The translations under genes and the position numbers were made by a program. The notes beneath the pieces are model-generated. The model had not been told where the DNA came from and did not search any database. It worked only from the letters and a program-made list of their open reading frames with translations. From Saccharicrinis aurantiacus (GTDB lineage Bacteria; Bacteroidota; Bacteroidia; Bacteroidales; Marinilabiliaceae), in NCBI RefSeq assembly GCF_001660705.2, contig NZ_LYBV02000001.1, positions 1-64,000 on the forward strand: a DNA stretch of 64,000 nucleotides, read 5' to 3'. This document shows positions 43,061 to 52,113 of the stretch, piece after piece (position 1 is the first letter of the stretch; every line of letters starts with the position of its first letter).

Positions 43061-44575
43061 ATGAAAAAAATTACATCATTTGTTTTATTGATTATTGGAT
43101 TAGCAGCTTGTGCTCCTAATCCATCTCCATCCAAAGAAAAACCAGAATATTATGAAGCTAATTGGTCGTCGTTACAAAAACATCAAACACCGCAATGGTT
43201 GCTCGATACAAAGTTTGGTATTTATTCTCATTGGGGAGCACAATCTATAACCCTAGAAATGCAACAGCACGATATGCCAGCTCATGAAGCTATCACGCAT
43301 TGGAAAGGCGATAAATTTAATGCTGCTGAATGGGTGCAATTGTTTAAAGATGCTGGAGCTCAGTTTGCGGGACCGGTGGCATGGCATGTGAATGGTTGTT
43401 TAAATTGGGACAGTAAAATAACAGATTGGAATAGTTTTAAAAAAGGCCCTCAAATTGATATTTATGGCGAGTTGGCCAGAGAAATAAGAAAAGCAGATAT
43501 GAAGCTTGTGGCTTCGTTCCATAGCACCACACTGTGGGGCGCGATGAGTAAAACAGATGATACTTACATGGAACCTGGTAACGATTATTCTAAAAGGGGT
43601 AATACACATAAGGTTCATGGAGCTGGAGGACGATATACTTCTGAATACCTAGAGGGCTGGCTTGATAGAATGACAGAGGGTTACGAATTATATCAGCCAG
43701 ATATGGTTTGGGTTGATGTAGGTTTTGGTGGTACAGTTGGTCCTGAGAAAAAGCATATGATTAAAGAGGGCAAGATTATGGAGTCGGATAAAGACTTGTT
43801 TATCGATGGCATTCGCGAAGATATACAGCAACGTTATATCAGTGGTTATTTCAATGCCGCTCTTGATTGGGGTAAAGAGGTGGATCTGTTTTATAAGAGT
43901 AACGACATCCCTCCGGGTATTGCTATGCGCGATATTGAGAATGGTAACCTTGATGGTTTACAATACGACCCATGGATTGCCGATATTAATATGCAGCAAC
44001 ATATGGTATGGCCTACGGTTTGGTTTTACAATCCTAAAAATGAAATAAAGGATGCTAACATGCTTATTGATATGTTGGTTGATATCACCGCTAAAAATGG
44101 TCGTGTTTTATTAAATGTGCCGCCAAAAGCAGATGGTTCTTTTGCCGAGAATATTAAACAAGAGCTCTATAAAATGGGCGATTGGCTAAATTTAAATGGA
44201 GAAGCTATTTATAGCACTACGCCTTGGGTGTTTTATGGTGAAGGCCCGGCTTACGTAAAAAATACAGGTCATCACGGACAAGGGAAGAACAAAGGGAGAG
44301 ATATTCCAAGTTACACTTCCGAGGATATTCGTTTTACACAGAAGGATGGTGTGTTATATGCCATTGTTTTAGATTGGCCAACGGATGCTATAGAAATCAA
44401 ATCTTTAGGATATGAAGGAAAGTTGTATCCCAATGAAATAAAAAGTATCAGCCTTATTGGGAGTGATGCATCCATAAAGTGGGAACATAAAGCCCAAAGT
44501 TTAAAGGTGCAGTTTCCTGATAAGAAACCATGCGATTTTGCCTATGTGCTTAAAATAGGACGTAATAAATTGTAA
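43061..44575 (+). CDS. GH29 family enzyme 1 (alpha-L-fucosidase/L-galactosidase-like), lipoprotein
   Basis: A 504-residue lipoprotein (lipobox GLAAC, Cys17) of family GH29. The TIM barrel opens KFGIYSHWGAQS near residue 51. The nucleophile is Asp219 in YQPDMVWVDVGFGG, and NVPPKADGSFAENIKQELYKMGDWL near 355 is the conserved end of the barrel. A beta-sandwich C-terminal domain follows (about 395-504). GH29 enzymes release terminal alpha-L-fucose; members acting on alpha-L-galactose exist and would suit porphyran. It is 20 nt ahead of a close paralogue, so the two form an operon. Confidence 0.88.
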   Translation: MKKITSFVLLIIGLAACAPNPSPSKEKPEYYEANWSSLQKHQTPQWLLDTKFGIYSHWGAQSITLEMQQHDMPAHEAITHWKGDKFNAAEWVQLFKDAGAQFAGPVAWHVNGCLNWDSKITDWNSFKKGPQIDIYGELAREIRKADMKLVASFHSTTLWGAMSKTDDTYMEPGNDYSKRGNTHKVHGAGGRYTSEYLEGWLDRMTEGYELYQPDMVWVDVGFGGTVGPEKKHMIKEGKIMESDKDLFIDGIREDIQQRYISGYFNAALDWGKEVDLFYKSNDIPPGIAMRDIENGNLDGLQYDPWIADINMQQHMVWPTVWFYNPKNEIKDANMLIDMLVDITAKNGRVLLNVPPKADGSFAENIKQELYKMGDWLNLNGEAIYSTTPWVFYGEGPAYVKNTGHHGQGKNKGRDIPSYTSEDIRFTQKDGVLYAIVLDWPTDAIEIKSLGYEGKLYPNEIKSISLIGSDASIKWEHKAQSLKVQFPDKKPCDFAYVLKIGRNKL

Positions 44576-44595
44576 GCTAAGATACCTACTAGAAT

Positions 44596-46101
44596 ATGAA
44601 AAGAAACTACTTAATAGTACCATTTATTGCATTTTTATTGAGCTGTACAGGTTCAGGTGATACCACTGCAAAAGTTGAGGAAAAACCATATGAAGCGGAT
44701 TGGAATTCTCTGCGTAAGCATCAGTCTCCACAGTGGCTTGATGGAATGAAGTTCGGCATCTATTGTCATTGGGGGCCACAAACAGTTCAGGTGGCTTCGG
44801 GCAATAAAGAAATGACAAGGCTTGATGCAATTGAGCAATGGAAAGGAGAGCACTTTGATGCTAAAGAGTGGGTTGATTTGTTTCAGGCTGCCGGAGCTCA
44901 GTTTGGCGGCCCTGTTGCATGGCACGGAAGTGGCTTATTAAATTGGGATAGCGATATTACTGAATGGAACACAGTGCAAAAAGGACCTAAAGTAGATATT
45001 TATGGAAGCTTGGCAAAGGAGCTGCGCAAGCGAGGAATGCCAGTAATATCTTCTTTTCATACGGGAAATTTTTGGGAGCGTATGTGGGGTCCAATTTCAA
45101 AGGAGAATAGTACTTATCTCAATCCGTATGAGGATAACTCAGCATATGGGACTATGAATAATGGGAGAGTGGCCGATGTTATATACGACGCGTGGTATGC
45201 TCGTATATCAGAAGCTGTAGATAAATATCAGCCTGATATGATTTGGTTTGATACTGGTTTTGGAGGTACTGTAGGAAAGGAGTTAAAGGGCCAAGTTGAT
45301 AGAGGTCGCTGGTTGCCACATGCCAAACCGGAGCTTGGCGGAACGCCTGAAAAGTATCAACAAAAAATGATTAGTCACTTTTTTAATAAGGGCATAGAGT
45401 GGGATAAAGAAGTTGAGGTAATTTATAAATCGCACGATATACCTGTAGGTATTGGCATGCGCGATATTGAAGATGGTAATCTTGTGGGCTTACAGTACGC
45501 CCCATGGATGGCTGATATTAATATGCAGCGCCATTACGAGTGGTATTCAACTTGGTTTTATAATCCCGTTAATAAACCCAAAGATGCAGGCACTTTGGTG
45601 GATATGTTAGTGGATATCACCAGTAAAAATGGGCGTATCCTATTAAATGTTCCTCCACAAGCCGATGGTACTTTTGCGGAACCAATAAAGAAGGAACTTT
45701 ATGCCATGGGCGATTGGCTGAAAATAAATGGAGAGGCCATCTACAATACCATTCCATGGGTGTTTTTTGGAGAAGGACCTACCGAGGTAACACACCCTGG
45801 GCATCATGGTCAAGGTAAAAAACATGGTGAGTTTATTCCAAAATACACAGCTGAGGATATCCGTTTTACCCAAAATGGGAAAAACTTATATGCCATTTGT
45901 ATGGATTGGCCAGGAAAGGAAGTCGCAATAAGAACCCTTAGTTCGATGGGTAAATTATTTCCGGGATCCATAAAAAGCATTAGTATGCTTGGTTCGGATG
46001 AAGCAATTGAATGGAACCAGGATGAGGAAGCATTAGTGGTTAAAATGCCTAAAGAAAAGCCTTGTGATTTTGCTTATGTACTTAAAATAAAGAGGGAATA
46101 A
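44596..46101 (+). CDS. GH29 family enzyme 2, lipoprotein
   Basis: A 501-residue paralogue of the preceding gene. The signal ends at lipobox LLSC (Cys17). Shared landmarks are KFGIYCHWGPQ near residue 52, nucleophile Asp219 in YQPDMIWFDTGFGG and the GEAIYNTIPWVFFGEGPTEV block near 373. Against GH29-1 it has a clear insertion and many changes in the segment after the nucleophile (GRWLPHAKPELGG), so substrate preference may differ. Tandem duplication probably generated the pair. The TGA/TAA spacing and lack of terminator between them support co-transcription. Confidence 0.88.
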   Translation: MKRNYLIVPFIAFLLSCTGSGDTTAKVEEKPYEADWNSLRKHQSPQWLDGMKFGIYCHWGPQTVQVASGNKEMTRLDAIEQWKGEHFDAKEWVDLFQAAGAQFGGPVAWHGSGLLNWDSDITEWNTVQKGPKVDIYGSLAKELRKRGMPVISSFHTGNFWERMWGPISKENSTYLNPYEDNSAYGTMNNGRVADVIYDAWYARISEAVDKYQPDMIWFDTGFGGTVGKELKGQVDRGRWLPHAKPELGGTPEKYQQKMISHFFNKGIEWDKEVEVIYKSHDIPVGIGMRDIEDGNLVGLQYAPWMADINMQRHYEWYSTWFYNPVNKPKDAGTLVDMLVDITSKNGRILLNVPPQADGTFAEPIKKELYAMGDWLKINGEAIYNTIPWVFFGEGPTEVTHPGHHGQGKKHGEFIPKYTAEDIRFTQNGKNLYAICMDWPGKEVAIRTLSSMGKLFPGSIKSISMLGSDEAIEWNQDEEALVVKMPKEKPCDFAYVLKIKRE

Positions 46102-46117
46102 GTATGTAGATGTCATG

Positions 46118-46193
46118 GATAAGAGATAATAGATTTTAAATTGAGATTCATTCTTGTATTTTGTAAATCAGTCTAAAATATATTGTCTCTTAT
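46118..46193. repeat. long inverted repeat after GH29-2
   Basis: ATAAGAGATAATAGATTTTA is complementary, with few mismatches, to TAAAATATATTGTCTCTTAT. It lies between convergent genes and probably serves as a bidirectional terminator. Confidence 0.55.
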
Positions 46194-46207
46194 CTAACAT
46201 CTCCTAT

Positions 46208-47323
46208 CTATTCGCCTGTTGATAACTGAAATTTAAATTTAAAGGCTTGCTCACTCATCATGGTTTGCATATCAGGTTTATTACCTCCCTGACCTTGCAT
46301 AGAAGAAGCACCGCCAGGGCGCATTCCACCACCGGGACCTCCCATACCAGGACCACCCATTCCTCTACCACCGCCACCTGGGCCTCCAGGTCCGCCCATA
46401 CCAGGACCTCTGCCACCTTCAGGCATCTGCATAGCTAGAACACGAGGTTCAATCATAAATTCAATTTTGTCTGCAGATTTCTGTTTGTCATGTTGTTCAA
46501 CAAGTTCAGCAATTGGAATTTTAAATTCAATATTCATTTGGTTTAAATCATCCCAAGCAATATCGTAGGTAAAAGCTTTATCAGAACCATTGTTTTTTGC
46601 GATGCTAGTTACCCCGCTTACAAAACCTTCAGTATTAATGGCACTCATTAAAAATAGCCACAGTTGCTTGCGCTCTTCCATTCTTTGACTTCGGTCTTTC
46701 TGTCCTCCGCCTGATTGTTTATTACCCATTTCAGAGCCACCATTTTCTTTAGATCGGCTTTGGCCTTGCATTACCGGAAATATTATAGTAGCCCTTAGTT
46801 TCGGTTTTGTACTGGCGTTTATATTAAGGTTGAAACCCGATGACATTATTTTGTTTTGTATGGCTGTTTCTTTCACCTGAAAAGCCAAGTATAGGTAAGA
46901 ATCATCGTTTTTATAATGGTACATTATTTTTGATTCAGGATCGTAATATTTTAGCATTTCGCCCCAATCTTTAACCCCTCCATCAATGGTGATTTTGCCA
47001 TCATCCCATTTGCCTATCTCTTTTTGACTCGCATTTTGCTTGCTGCGTTTCATTTGGTTTTGTTGGGCTGTTTCTAATTCCGACGCTGTTATAAAACCAT
47101 CACCATCTTTGTCAATTCTATCAAAATTGCTTGATAGTCGATTAAACTGTTCGTGCTGTTCTAATTCTGATAGACTAACCTTACCATCATTATCCAGATC
47201 AATTAAGGCAATTATTTCTTCAGGAGTATGTCGCTTTCTTTGTTGTTGGTTCTCCTGAGCGGAAGACCATTGACTAATAGCTATGGCACATGCTAAAACA
47301 AAAATCTTTTTAAAACACTTCAT
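46208..47323 (-). CDS. exported EF-hand protein with CBM9/DOMON-like domain and Gly-rich tail
   Basis: A 371-residue exported protein (signal peptide to about residue 23). Two EF-hands follow: DLDNDGKVSLSELE near 43 and DKDGDGFITASELE near 74, both with full calcium ligands. A beta-sandwich domain (about 100-310: WDDGKITIDGGVKDWGE, YLYLAFQVKE) resembles family 9 carbohydrate-binding/DOMON-like domains. Residues about 312-350 are an almost pure Gly-Pro-Met-Arg tract (GGRGPGMGGPGGPGGGG). The ATG at 47323 is chosen over one three codons upstream because it starts the signal peptide. The TonB-type protein upstream also carries a Gly-rich insert. Confidence 0.72.
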   Translation of the reverse strand: MKCFKKIFVLACAIAISQWSSAQENQQQRKRHTPEEIIALIDLDNDGKVSLSELEQHEQFNRLSSNFDRIDKDGDGFITASELETAQQNQMKRSKQNASQKEIGKWDDGKITIDGGVKDWGEMLKYYDPESKIMYHYKNDDSYLYLAFQVKETAIQNKIMSSGFNLNINASTKPKLRATIIFPVMQGQSRSKENGGSEMGNKQSGGGQKDRSQRMEERKQLWLFLMSAINTEGFVSGVTSIAKNNGSDKAFTYDIAWDDLNQMNIEFKIPIAELVEQHDKQKSADKIEFMIEPRVLAMQMPEGGRGPGMGGPGGPGGGGRGMGGPGMGGPGGGMRPGGASSMQGQGGNKPDMQTMMSEQAFKFKFQLSTGE

Positions 47324-47351
47324 ATAATACATTTATTTTTTGCAAAAAATA

Positions 47352-47445
47352 AGTTATAAGTGTTAAATGATAAGTTATAAATTGTTGCAATGCTACCCTC
47401 AAGCAGTAAATCCGTTTATAACTTAAAACTTAACATTTATCACTC
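47352..47445. repeat. AT-rich inverted repeat between EF-hand and receptor genes
   Basis: AAGTTATAAA at 47372-47381 pairs with TTTATAACTT at 47415-47424, with further partial pairing outside (GTGTTAAATG, CATTTATCAC). Its words match the AT-rich repeat at the start of the window. Confidence 0.45.
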
Positions 47446-47451
47446 GAGAGT

Positions 47452-50247
47452 TTATTTAATATTAAAATTTCGTAAGCGATAGGTAAACGAAAGCATTACA
47501 TAGCGTTGTAAGGCATTTGTTCTTATATCTTCAATGTAAGCATCCGTTACATTGCGCGTAATATTCTGGTTTTGGTTAAGTGCATCGTATACGGTGAGCT
47601 TTATTTCTGCAGCCTGATTTTTCAGGAATTTTTTACCTAATTCGCCATTTAAAATAAAGAACGATTCTTTGTAGGCATTATCAGTCCAATAATAATATTG
47701 ATGCGAGCAAGAAGCCCTAAACACAAAGCCTTTCCAGAAAATAAGACTTAACTCGCCAGTGGTATTTTGGTTGTAATAATTGTTGTTTTGCTCACTTTGT
47801 AAACTACTATTGGCTAAGTTGTAACTTGAGTTAGAACTGATGGTAAAATCTACATTCTCGCTTATGTTACTTGCTAAAGTTACACCTGCCGTAAAAGTAT
47901 TGTCATCAGAATATATTTCTTCACCATTATAAATACCGGGGGTGTGGGTATATCGATAACCTAACGACATATTTAAGTTGGTTTTAATCGGGTTTATAGG
48001 TACTCCGTACGAACTCATCAATCTAACATTCCAATAATTATCCATGTTTTCAGGCGTAATTAGCTGGCTACCCTGCGGTAGTGTTATGGAGTTGTTAATA
48101 ACAGTATCTCTTGTGGCAAATAAGGTGTTGTTTCCAATATAGTTTTGAGTGTATTGAGCACTTCCCATTATAAAAAACATGGTACCATTATCCATATTCG
48201 ACGATGAGTATCGTGCCATTAAACGATGATTGGTGCTTTCGTTCAAGTTAGGGTTACCCATTGTTAACTGCAGAGGATTAGAATTGTCTATGGTGTTTTG
48301 CAATTGACTTACCGTAGGTTGTTGCGTGCTACTATTGTAAAATACCATTAGGTTTTTATTCCATGCTAAATTGGTTTTAAACCTGATGTTGGGCAAAATG
48401 GAATGGAACGATTTACTGATAGTATATAATTCGGGATACTGTTGCTCACTCTCCAATGTTGAGTATTGGTAATCGAGGCCAACGGTTAAAAAGGTTTTAT
48501 TCTTTTTGTACATATATCCACCACCAGCTCTGTGGGTTGCGTAAACACTGGTAAATACATTTGATAAATCGGTATTATGATCTGTATAATCGCCATCATC
48601 GTAGTTATAATCGAATACATTTCTATCGCCATCATCAAAAGTATAGTTTGAATTGGCATTAAGCATAAGCTGACTATATCTGCCCATTGGTTCGGTATAA
48701 ACCACTTTTGCACCTACTTTAGTTTTAGGATTTGAGTAGTCGGTATATTGGTTTAAGGAATCGCTCGGAAGCATCATTTCATCTTCAATGGTACGCGACA
48801 TCTGATAACTATCAGATTGTTTAGAATTGTAGGTAGTATTTCCGCTTAGCGAGAAGGTTCTGCCTTTTTTTGAGAATTTGTGCATCCACACTATTTCATT
48901 CCCCACACTATAACCTGCCATGTCGGTTGATAGCATATTTTCTGTTTTATTTACCAAAGTGTCGTTTATAAAGCTACTTCCTAAGATATTACTTTCGGAG
49001 TTATTGCCCTGAAAACTAAAACGAGGGATGATTAAAAGTTTGTTGTTATCGTTAATATCGTAATCAAACCTAAAATTAAAACGGTGATTGTAATTGGTGC
49101 TGTTAGCTTCGTTGGTTTCGGTATAATATTGATTAAAACCATCATCCTGAACAAAGTAATTTTGGTAGATATCTTGCTCGCTAAGGTTATCTGATTGGTT
49201 AAAAAAGTAACTGCCTGATACCTTTATTTTTTCGCCCCATTGATCGGCATAGTTTAGCCCTAAGGAGTGCGTTGTTGAAACACCATCTTGCTGGCCTACC
49301 ATGGAGTTTGAGTTGGATGATCCACCACCACCTCTAGGTCTGCCACCTCCAGGTCCGCCTTTAAAACCACCCCCTTTTCTGTTACCACTGCTACCGATTG
49401 CGCCCAACAAATCATCGTTGGAAAAATCTTGCTTGTTAATATTATTCGATTGGCCAACAATAGAAATACGTCTATCGCCATTAAAAAAGTTAATGTTTCC
49501 ACCAGCGCTGTATTTGTCAATACCATCGCTTCCGATGTACATATGTCCAAACTGGCCATTCTTTTTAGTCGCACGAGTCACCACATTCATTACTTTGGTG
49601 GTGTTTCCATCATCAAAACCTGTGAAGCGCGACTGCTCACTCATTTCGTCAAAAACTTCTATGCTTTGGATAATATCTGCCGGTATCGATTTTAAAGCCA
49701 GGGTAGGGTCTTGATCAAAAAATTCTTTACCGTCAACGTAAACTTTTTTAACTTCCTCGCCCTGCGCCTCAACGGTACCGTTACTTACAGTAATACCTGG
49801 CATCTTTTTTATTAAATCTTCAGCATCGGCATCGGGGTTTACCTTATAGGCATCGGCATTATACTGAATGCTATCGCCACTAACAGTGGCCAATGGTACA
49901 TTTTTTTTTACAATAACTTCGTCTAGCTCATTTGCTTTGGGAAGGAGGGTAATGGTACCAACATCTGAATTGGTATTTATATTACTGAGTTTTTTACTTT
50001 GTACAGCATAGCCTAAATAGCTAATTTGAATGGTATAATCACCAACAGGCACATCTGAGAAAATAAAATTACCTTGTTCATCAGTGGTTATAGAGTAGTT
50101 ATTATTGCCAGCCAAAAGTATATGGGCATTGCTAAGAGCCTTTTGATTTTGGTTACATACTTTCCCTTTTATAATTATTGGTTCTGCCAATAAGTTTATT
50201 GATAATAAAAGTAGGGCAATTAGTAATTGGAGTCTTGAGAAAATCAT
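47452..50247 (-). CDS. TonB-dependent-receptor-like outer-membrane beta-barrel protein
   Basis: A 931-residue outer-membrane protein. The ATG at 50247 gives a signal peptide to about residue 22; an in-frame TTG at 50277 is not preferred. Then come a carboxypeptidase-regulatory-like domain (about 22-105: GKVCNQNQKALSNAHILLAG, GNFIFSDVPVGDYTIQISYL), a plug domain (about 115-220: DLIKKMPGITVSNGTVEAQG, VYVDGKEFF) and a large barrel of the outer-membrane beta-barrel (PF14905-like) type. It is not a SusC homologue and no SusD is present. Residues about 275-310 form a Gly-Arg-rich surface segment (GGGFKGGPGGGRPRGGGG). It is transcribed ahead of the EF-hand/Gly-rich gene. Confidence 0.85.
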   Translation of the reverse strand: MIFSRLQLLIALLLLSINLLAEPIIIKGKVCNQNQKALSNAHILLAGNNNYSITTDEQGNFIFSDVPVGDYTIQISYLGYAVQSKKLSNINTNSDVGTITLLPKANELDEVIVKKNVPLATVSGDSIQYNADAYKVNPDADAEDLIKKMPGITVSNGTVEAQGEEVKKVYVDGKEFFDQDPTLALKSIPADIIQSIEVFDEMSEQSRFTGFDDGNTTKVMNVVTRATKKNGQFGHMYIGSDGIDKYSAGGNINFFNGDRRISIVGQSNNINKQDFSNDDLLGAIGSSGNRKGGGFKGGPGGGRPRGGGGSSNSNSMVGQQDGVSTTHSLGLNYADQWGEKIKVSGSYFFNQSDNLSEQDIYQNYFVQDDGFNQYYTETNEANSTNYNHRFNFRFDYDINDNNKLLIIPRFSFQGNNSESNILGSSFINDTLVNKTENMLSTDMAGYSVGNEIVWMHKFSKKGRTFSLSGNTTYNSKQSDSYQMSRTIEDEMMLPSDSLNQYTDYSNPKTKVGAKVVYTEPMGRYSQLMLNANSNYTFDDGDRNVFDYNYDDGDYTDHNTDLSNVFTSVYATHRAGGGYMYKKNKTFLTVGLDYQYSTLESEQQYPELYTISKSFHSILPNIRFKTNLAWNKNLMVFYNSSTQQPTVSQLQNTIDNSNPLQLTMGNPNLNESTNHRLMARYSSSNMDNGTMFFIMGSAQYTQNYIGNNTLFATRDTVINNSITLPQGSQLITPENMDNYWNVRLMSSYGVPINPIKTNLNMSLGYRYTHTPGIYNGEEIYSDDNTFTAGVTLASNISENVDFTISSNSSYNLANSSLQSEQNNNYYNQNTTGELSLIFWKGFVFRASCSHQYYYWTDNAYKESFFILNGELGKKFLKNQAAEIKLTVYDALNQNQNITRNVTDAYIEDIRTNALQRYVMLSFTYRLRNFNIK

Positions 50248-50522
50248 TGCTATTATTTTATATCTCTTTGACGACAAAATTTTAATTACCCTTCACATTA
50301 TCTGTTAATCAAAATAATAATTTATCATAAAATTAGTATTGTGTTTTTTGTTACTTTCGCCTTTGTAAACATAAAACTTTAATTAGTTGTATACTTTACA
50401 GACCTAAACTAGCTATATCAAGGACTTATACTCTTAAGTCTTTCTTCATCTGTTTTTAGGTTCTTAATGTAAGGTAGATAACTATTAAGGTTATTCTTTA
50501 ATCTAATATTTAAAATAGAACG

Positions 50523-51206
50523 ATGAAAAAACTAATGATTACAGCTTGTTTAAGCATTCTACTAACAAGCTTGAGTGCTCAAATTAACAAAGGTGATTTT
50601 CTTATTGAAGGATTAGTGAATTATAATCAAAGTAACTACTTAAGAGAGTCTGAGCCCGATTCTTGGAGTAAGAAGAATACAGGTAAATCGGAGAATCTAT
50701 ATTTAAGTCCTCGTGTGGGGTATTTTGTAAATGAATCATTTTTATTAGGCTTGGGTGTTAGTTATTCTCAGTCTAAATATAAATCTACTACAGATTTTGA
50801 CGATTATAGTAATCATTATGAAACCACTAAAAATATGGTATTTATTAACCCTTACATTACTAAGTATCATAAGATAGGAGAGAAACTATATTTCAATTAT
50901 ACATTTAATGTTTTATTTGGGAAGGGAGTGGATAAACTCGAGGATTATGATGAGGAATCTTATTCTGATTATAATAGAAAAACTGAAAGTAAAGTATCTG
51001 AAGTTAAACTAAACGTAACTCCAGGGTTGACTTATTTTGTTTCTGATAGAATAGCTTTCGCAGCTAATATTGGTCGTTTACATTATAGTAAATCTAAAGA
51101 AACCCTACAAGATTTAGAAGATGAACCAAAGACAGAGCGTGAGTATTATGGCTTGGATTTGAGCTTAAACACATTCACTTTAGGATTTCAATTTTACCTA
51201 AGATAG
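50523..51206 (+). CDS. outer-membrane beta-barrel protein, tandem copy 1
   Basis: A 227-residue exported barrel-type protein (signal to about residue 19, SLSAQ). Alternating hydrophobic/polar strands and the terminal aromatic pattern LGFQFYLR fit an eight-strand outer-membrane barrel. Shared with its neighbour: a GYFVNESFLLGLGVSYS-type strand, NPYITKYHKIGEKLYFNYTF and NVTPGLTYFVSDRIAFAANI. Loops are rich in Asp, Glu and Tyr. Ligand and role are unknown. Confidence 0.75.
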   Translation: MKKLMITACLSILLTSLSAQINKGDFLIEGLVNYNQSNYLRESEPDSWSKKNTGKSENLYLSPRVGYFVNESFLLGLGVSYSQSKYKSTTDFDDYSNHYETTKNMVFINPYITKYHKIGEKLYFNYTFNVLFGKGVDKLEDYDEESYSDYNRKTESKVSEVKLNVTPGLTYFVSDRIAFAANIGRLHYSKSKETLQDLEDEPKTEREYYGLDLSLNTFTLGFQFYLR

Positions 51207-51249
51207 TTACGAGTTTAATAATATTGAGATTTAATTTTACAAGATACAA

Positions 51250-51984
51250 ATGAAAAAAATATATATAGTGACATGTGTAAGCATGTTATTTTTGAATTTG
51301 AGTGCCCAGTTTGAAAAAGGAAATTTACTTATTGATGGCTCGTTTAACTGGAATGGTGGTAGTTACGATGGAATCAGAAATGTTTATTATGAGGAATATG
51401 ATAATATAAAGAGTAAATCAAATAGTTATACAATAGCGCCAAGTTTCGGTTATTTTGTGTCAGAATCATTATTGGTAGGTATTGGAATATCATATAAGTA
51501 TAGTACGAGTAGATCAGAATACAAAGAAGAATGGTATAGTGATTATTATAACAGAATAATAGAAGAGGAAATGGGTAATGTTGAAAAAAATAGACTATTC
51601 CTATTTAACCCTTACGTTACCAAATATCATAAATTAGGTGAGAAATTATATTTCAATTATACTTTTAATTTACTGATAGGTTCAGGTTCTGAAACAGGCT
51701 ATTATTATTCGTATCCTATAAACGATGAAGATATTAAATATACTTATTATTCACATGATGATCCTATTGATATCTTTGAATTTGGGGCAAATATAACGCC
51801 AGGCTTAACTTATTTTCTTAACGATAAGTTTGCTGTGAATTGTAATATAGGTCAAATATACTATGTCAAAAATATTCGTAAGCCAGCTGAAGGTTATAAC
51901 AAACCAGAAACTACAAATGAGAATTTTGGGATGAACCTTGATCTAAATACCTTTATGTTAGGATTTCAGTATTATATACGATAG
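51250..51984 (+). CDS. outer-membrane beta-barrel protein, tandem copy 2
   Basis: A 244-residue paralogue 43 nt behind copy 1. Its signal ends LNLSAQ, the strand motif is NPYVTKYHKLGEKLYFNYTF, then NITPGLTYFLNDKFAVNCNI and the terminal LGFQYYIR. Surface loops differ most (YYYSYPINDEDIKYTYYSHD), as expected for duplicated outer-membrane proteins under diversifying pressure. Confidence 0.75.
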   Translation: MKKIYIVTCVSMLFLNLSAQFEKGNLLIDGSFNWNGGSYDGIRNVYYEEYDNIKSKSNSYTIAPSFGYFVSESLLVGIGISYKYSTSRSEYKEEWYSDYYNRIIEEEMGNVEKNRLFLFNPYVTKYHKLGEKLYFNYTFNLLIGSGSETGYYYSYPINDEDIKYTYYSHDDPIDIFEFGANITPGLTYFLNDKFAVNCNIGQIYYVKNIRKPAEGYNKPETTNENFGMNLDLNTFMLGFQYYIR

Positions 51985-52053
51985 TATGTGTAGCTTAAAT
52001 GTTTAAAGCTTTTAATAGAAAAACCATATTCTATAATGCTGATGGTTTTGAGT

Positions 52054-52089
52054 ATAAAAAAAGTGAGTTCAATAAAATGAACTCACTTT
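52054..52089 (-). terminator. terminator between copy 2 and GH29-3
   Basis: AAAGTGAGTTC-ATTTTATT-GAACTCACTTT followed by T residues on the minus strand. It ends GH29-3 and may act in both directions. Confidence 0.85.
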
Positions 52090-52113
52090 AATCAGTATCA
52101 ATATTTTGTAATA

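Noticed and set aside
49301-49714. Plus-strand frame of 137 codons rich in Pro and Leu inside the receptor gene.
   Set aside because: It is the complement of the Gly-rich coding segment; composition explains the open frame.
47452-50247. SusC-type receptor of a classic polysaccharide utilisation locus.
   Set aside because: No SusD gene adjoins it and the barrel looks like the PF14905-type family; it is called TonB-dependent-receptor-like only.
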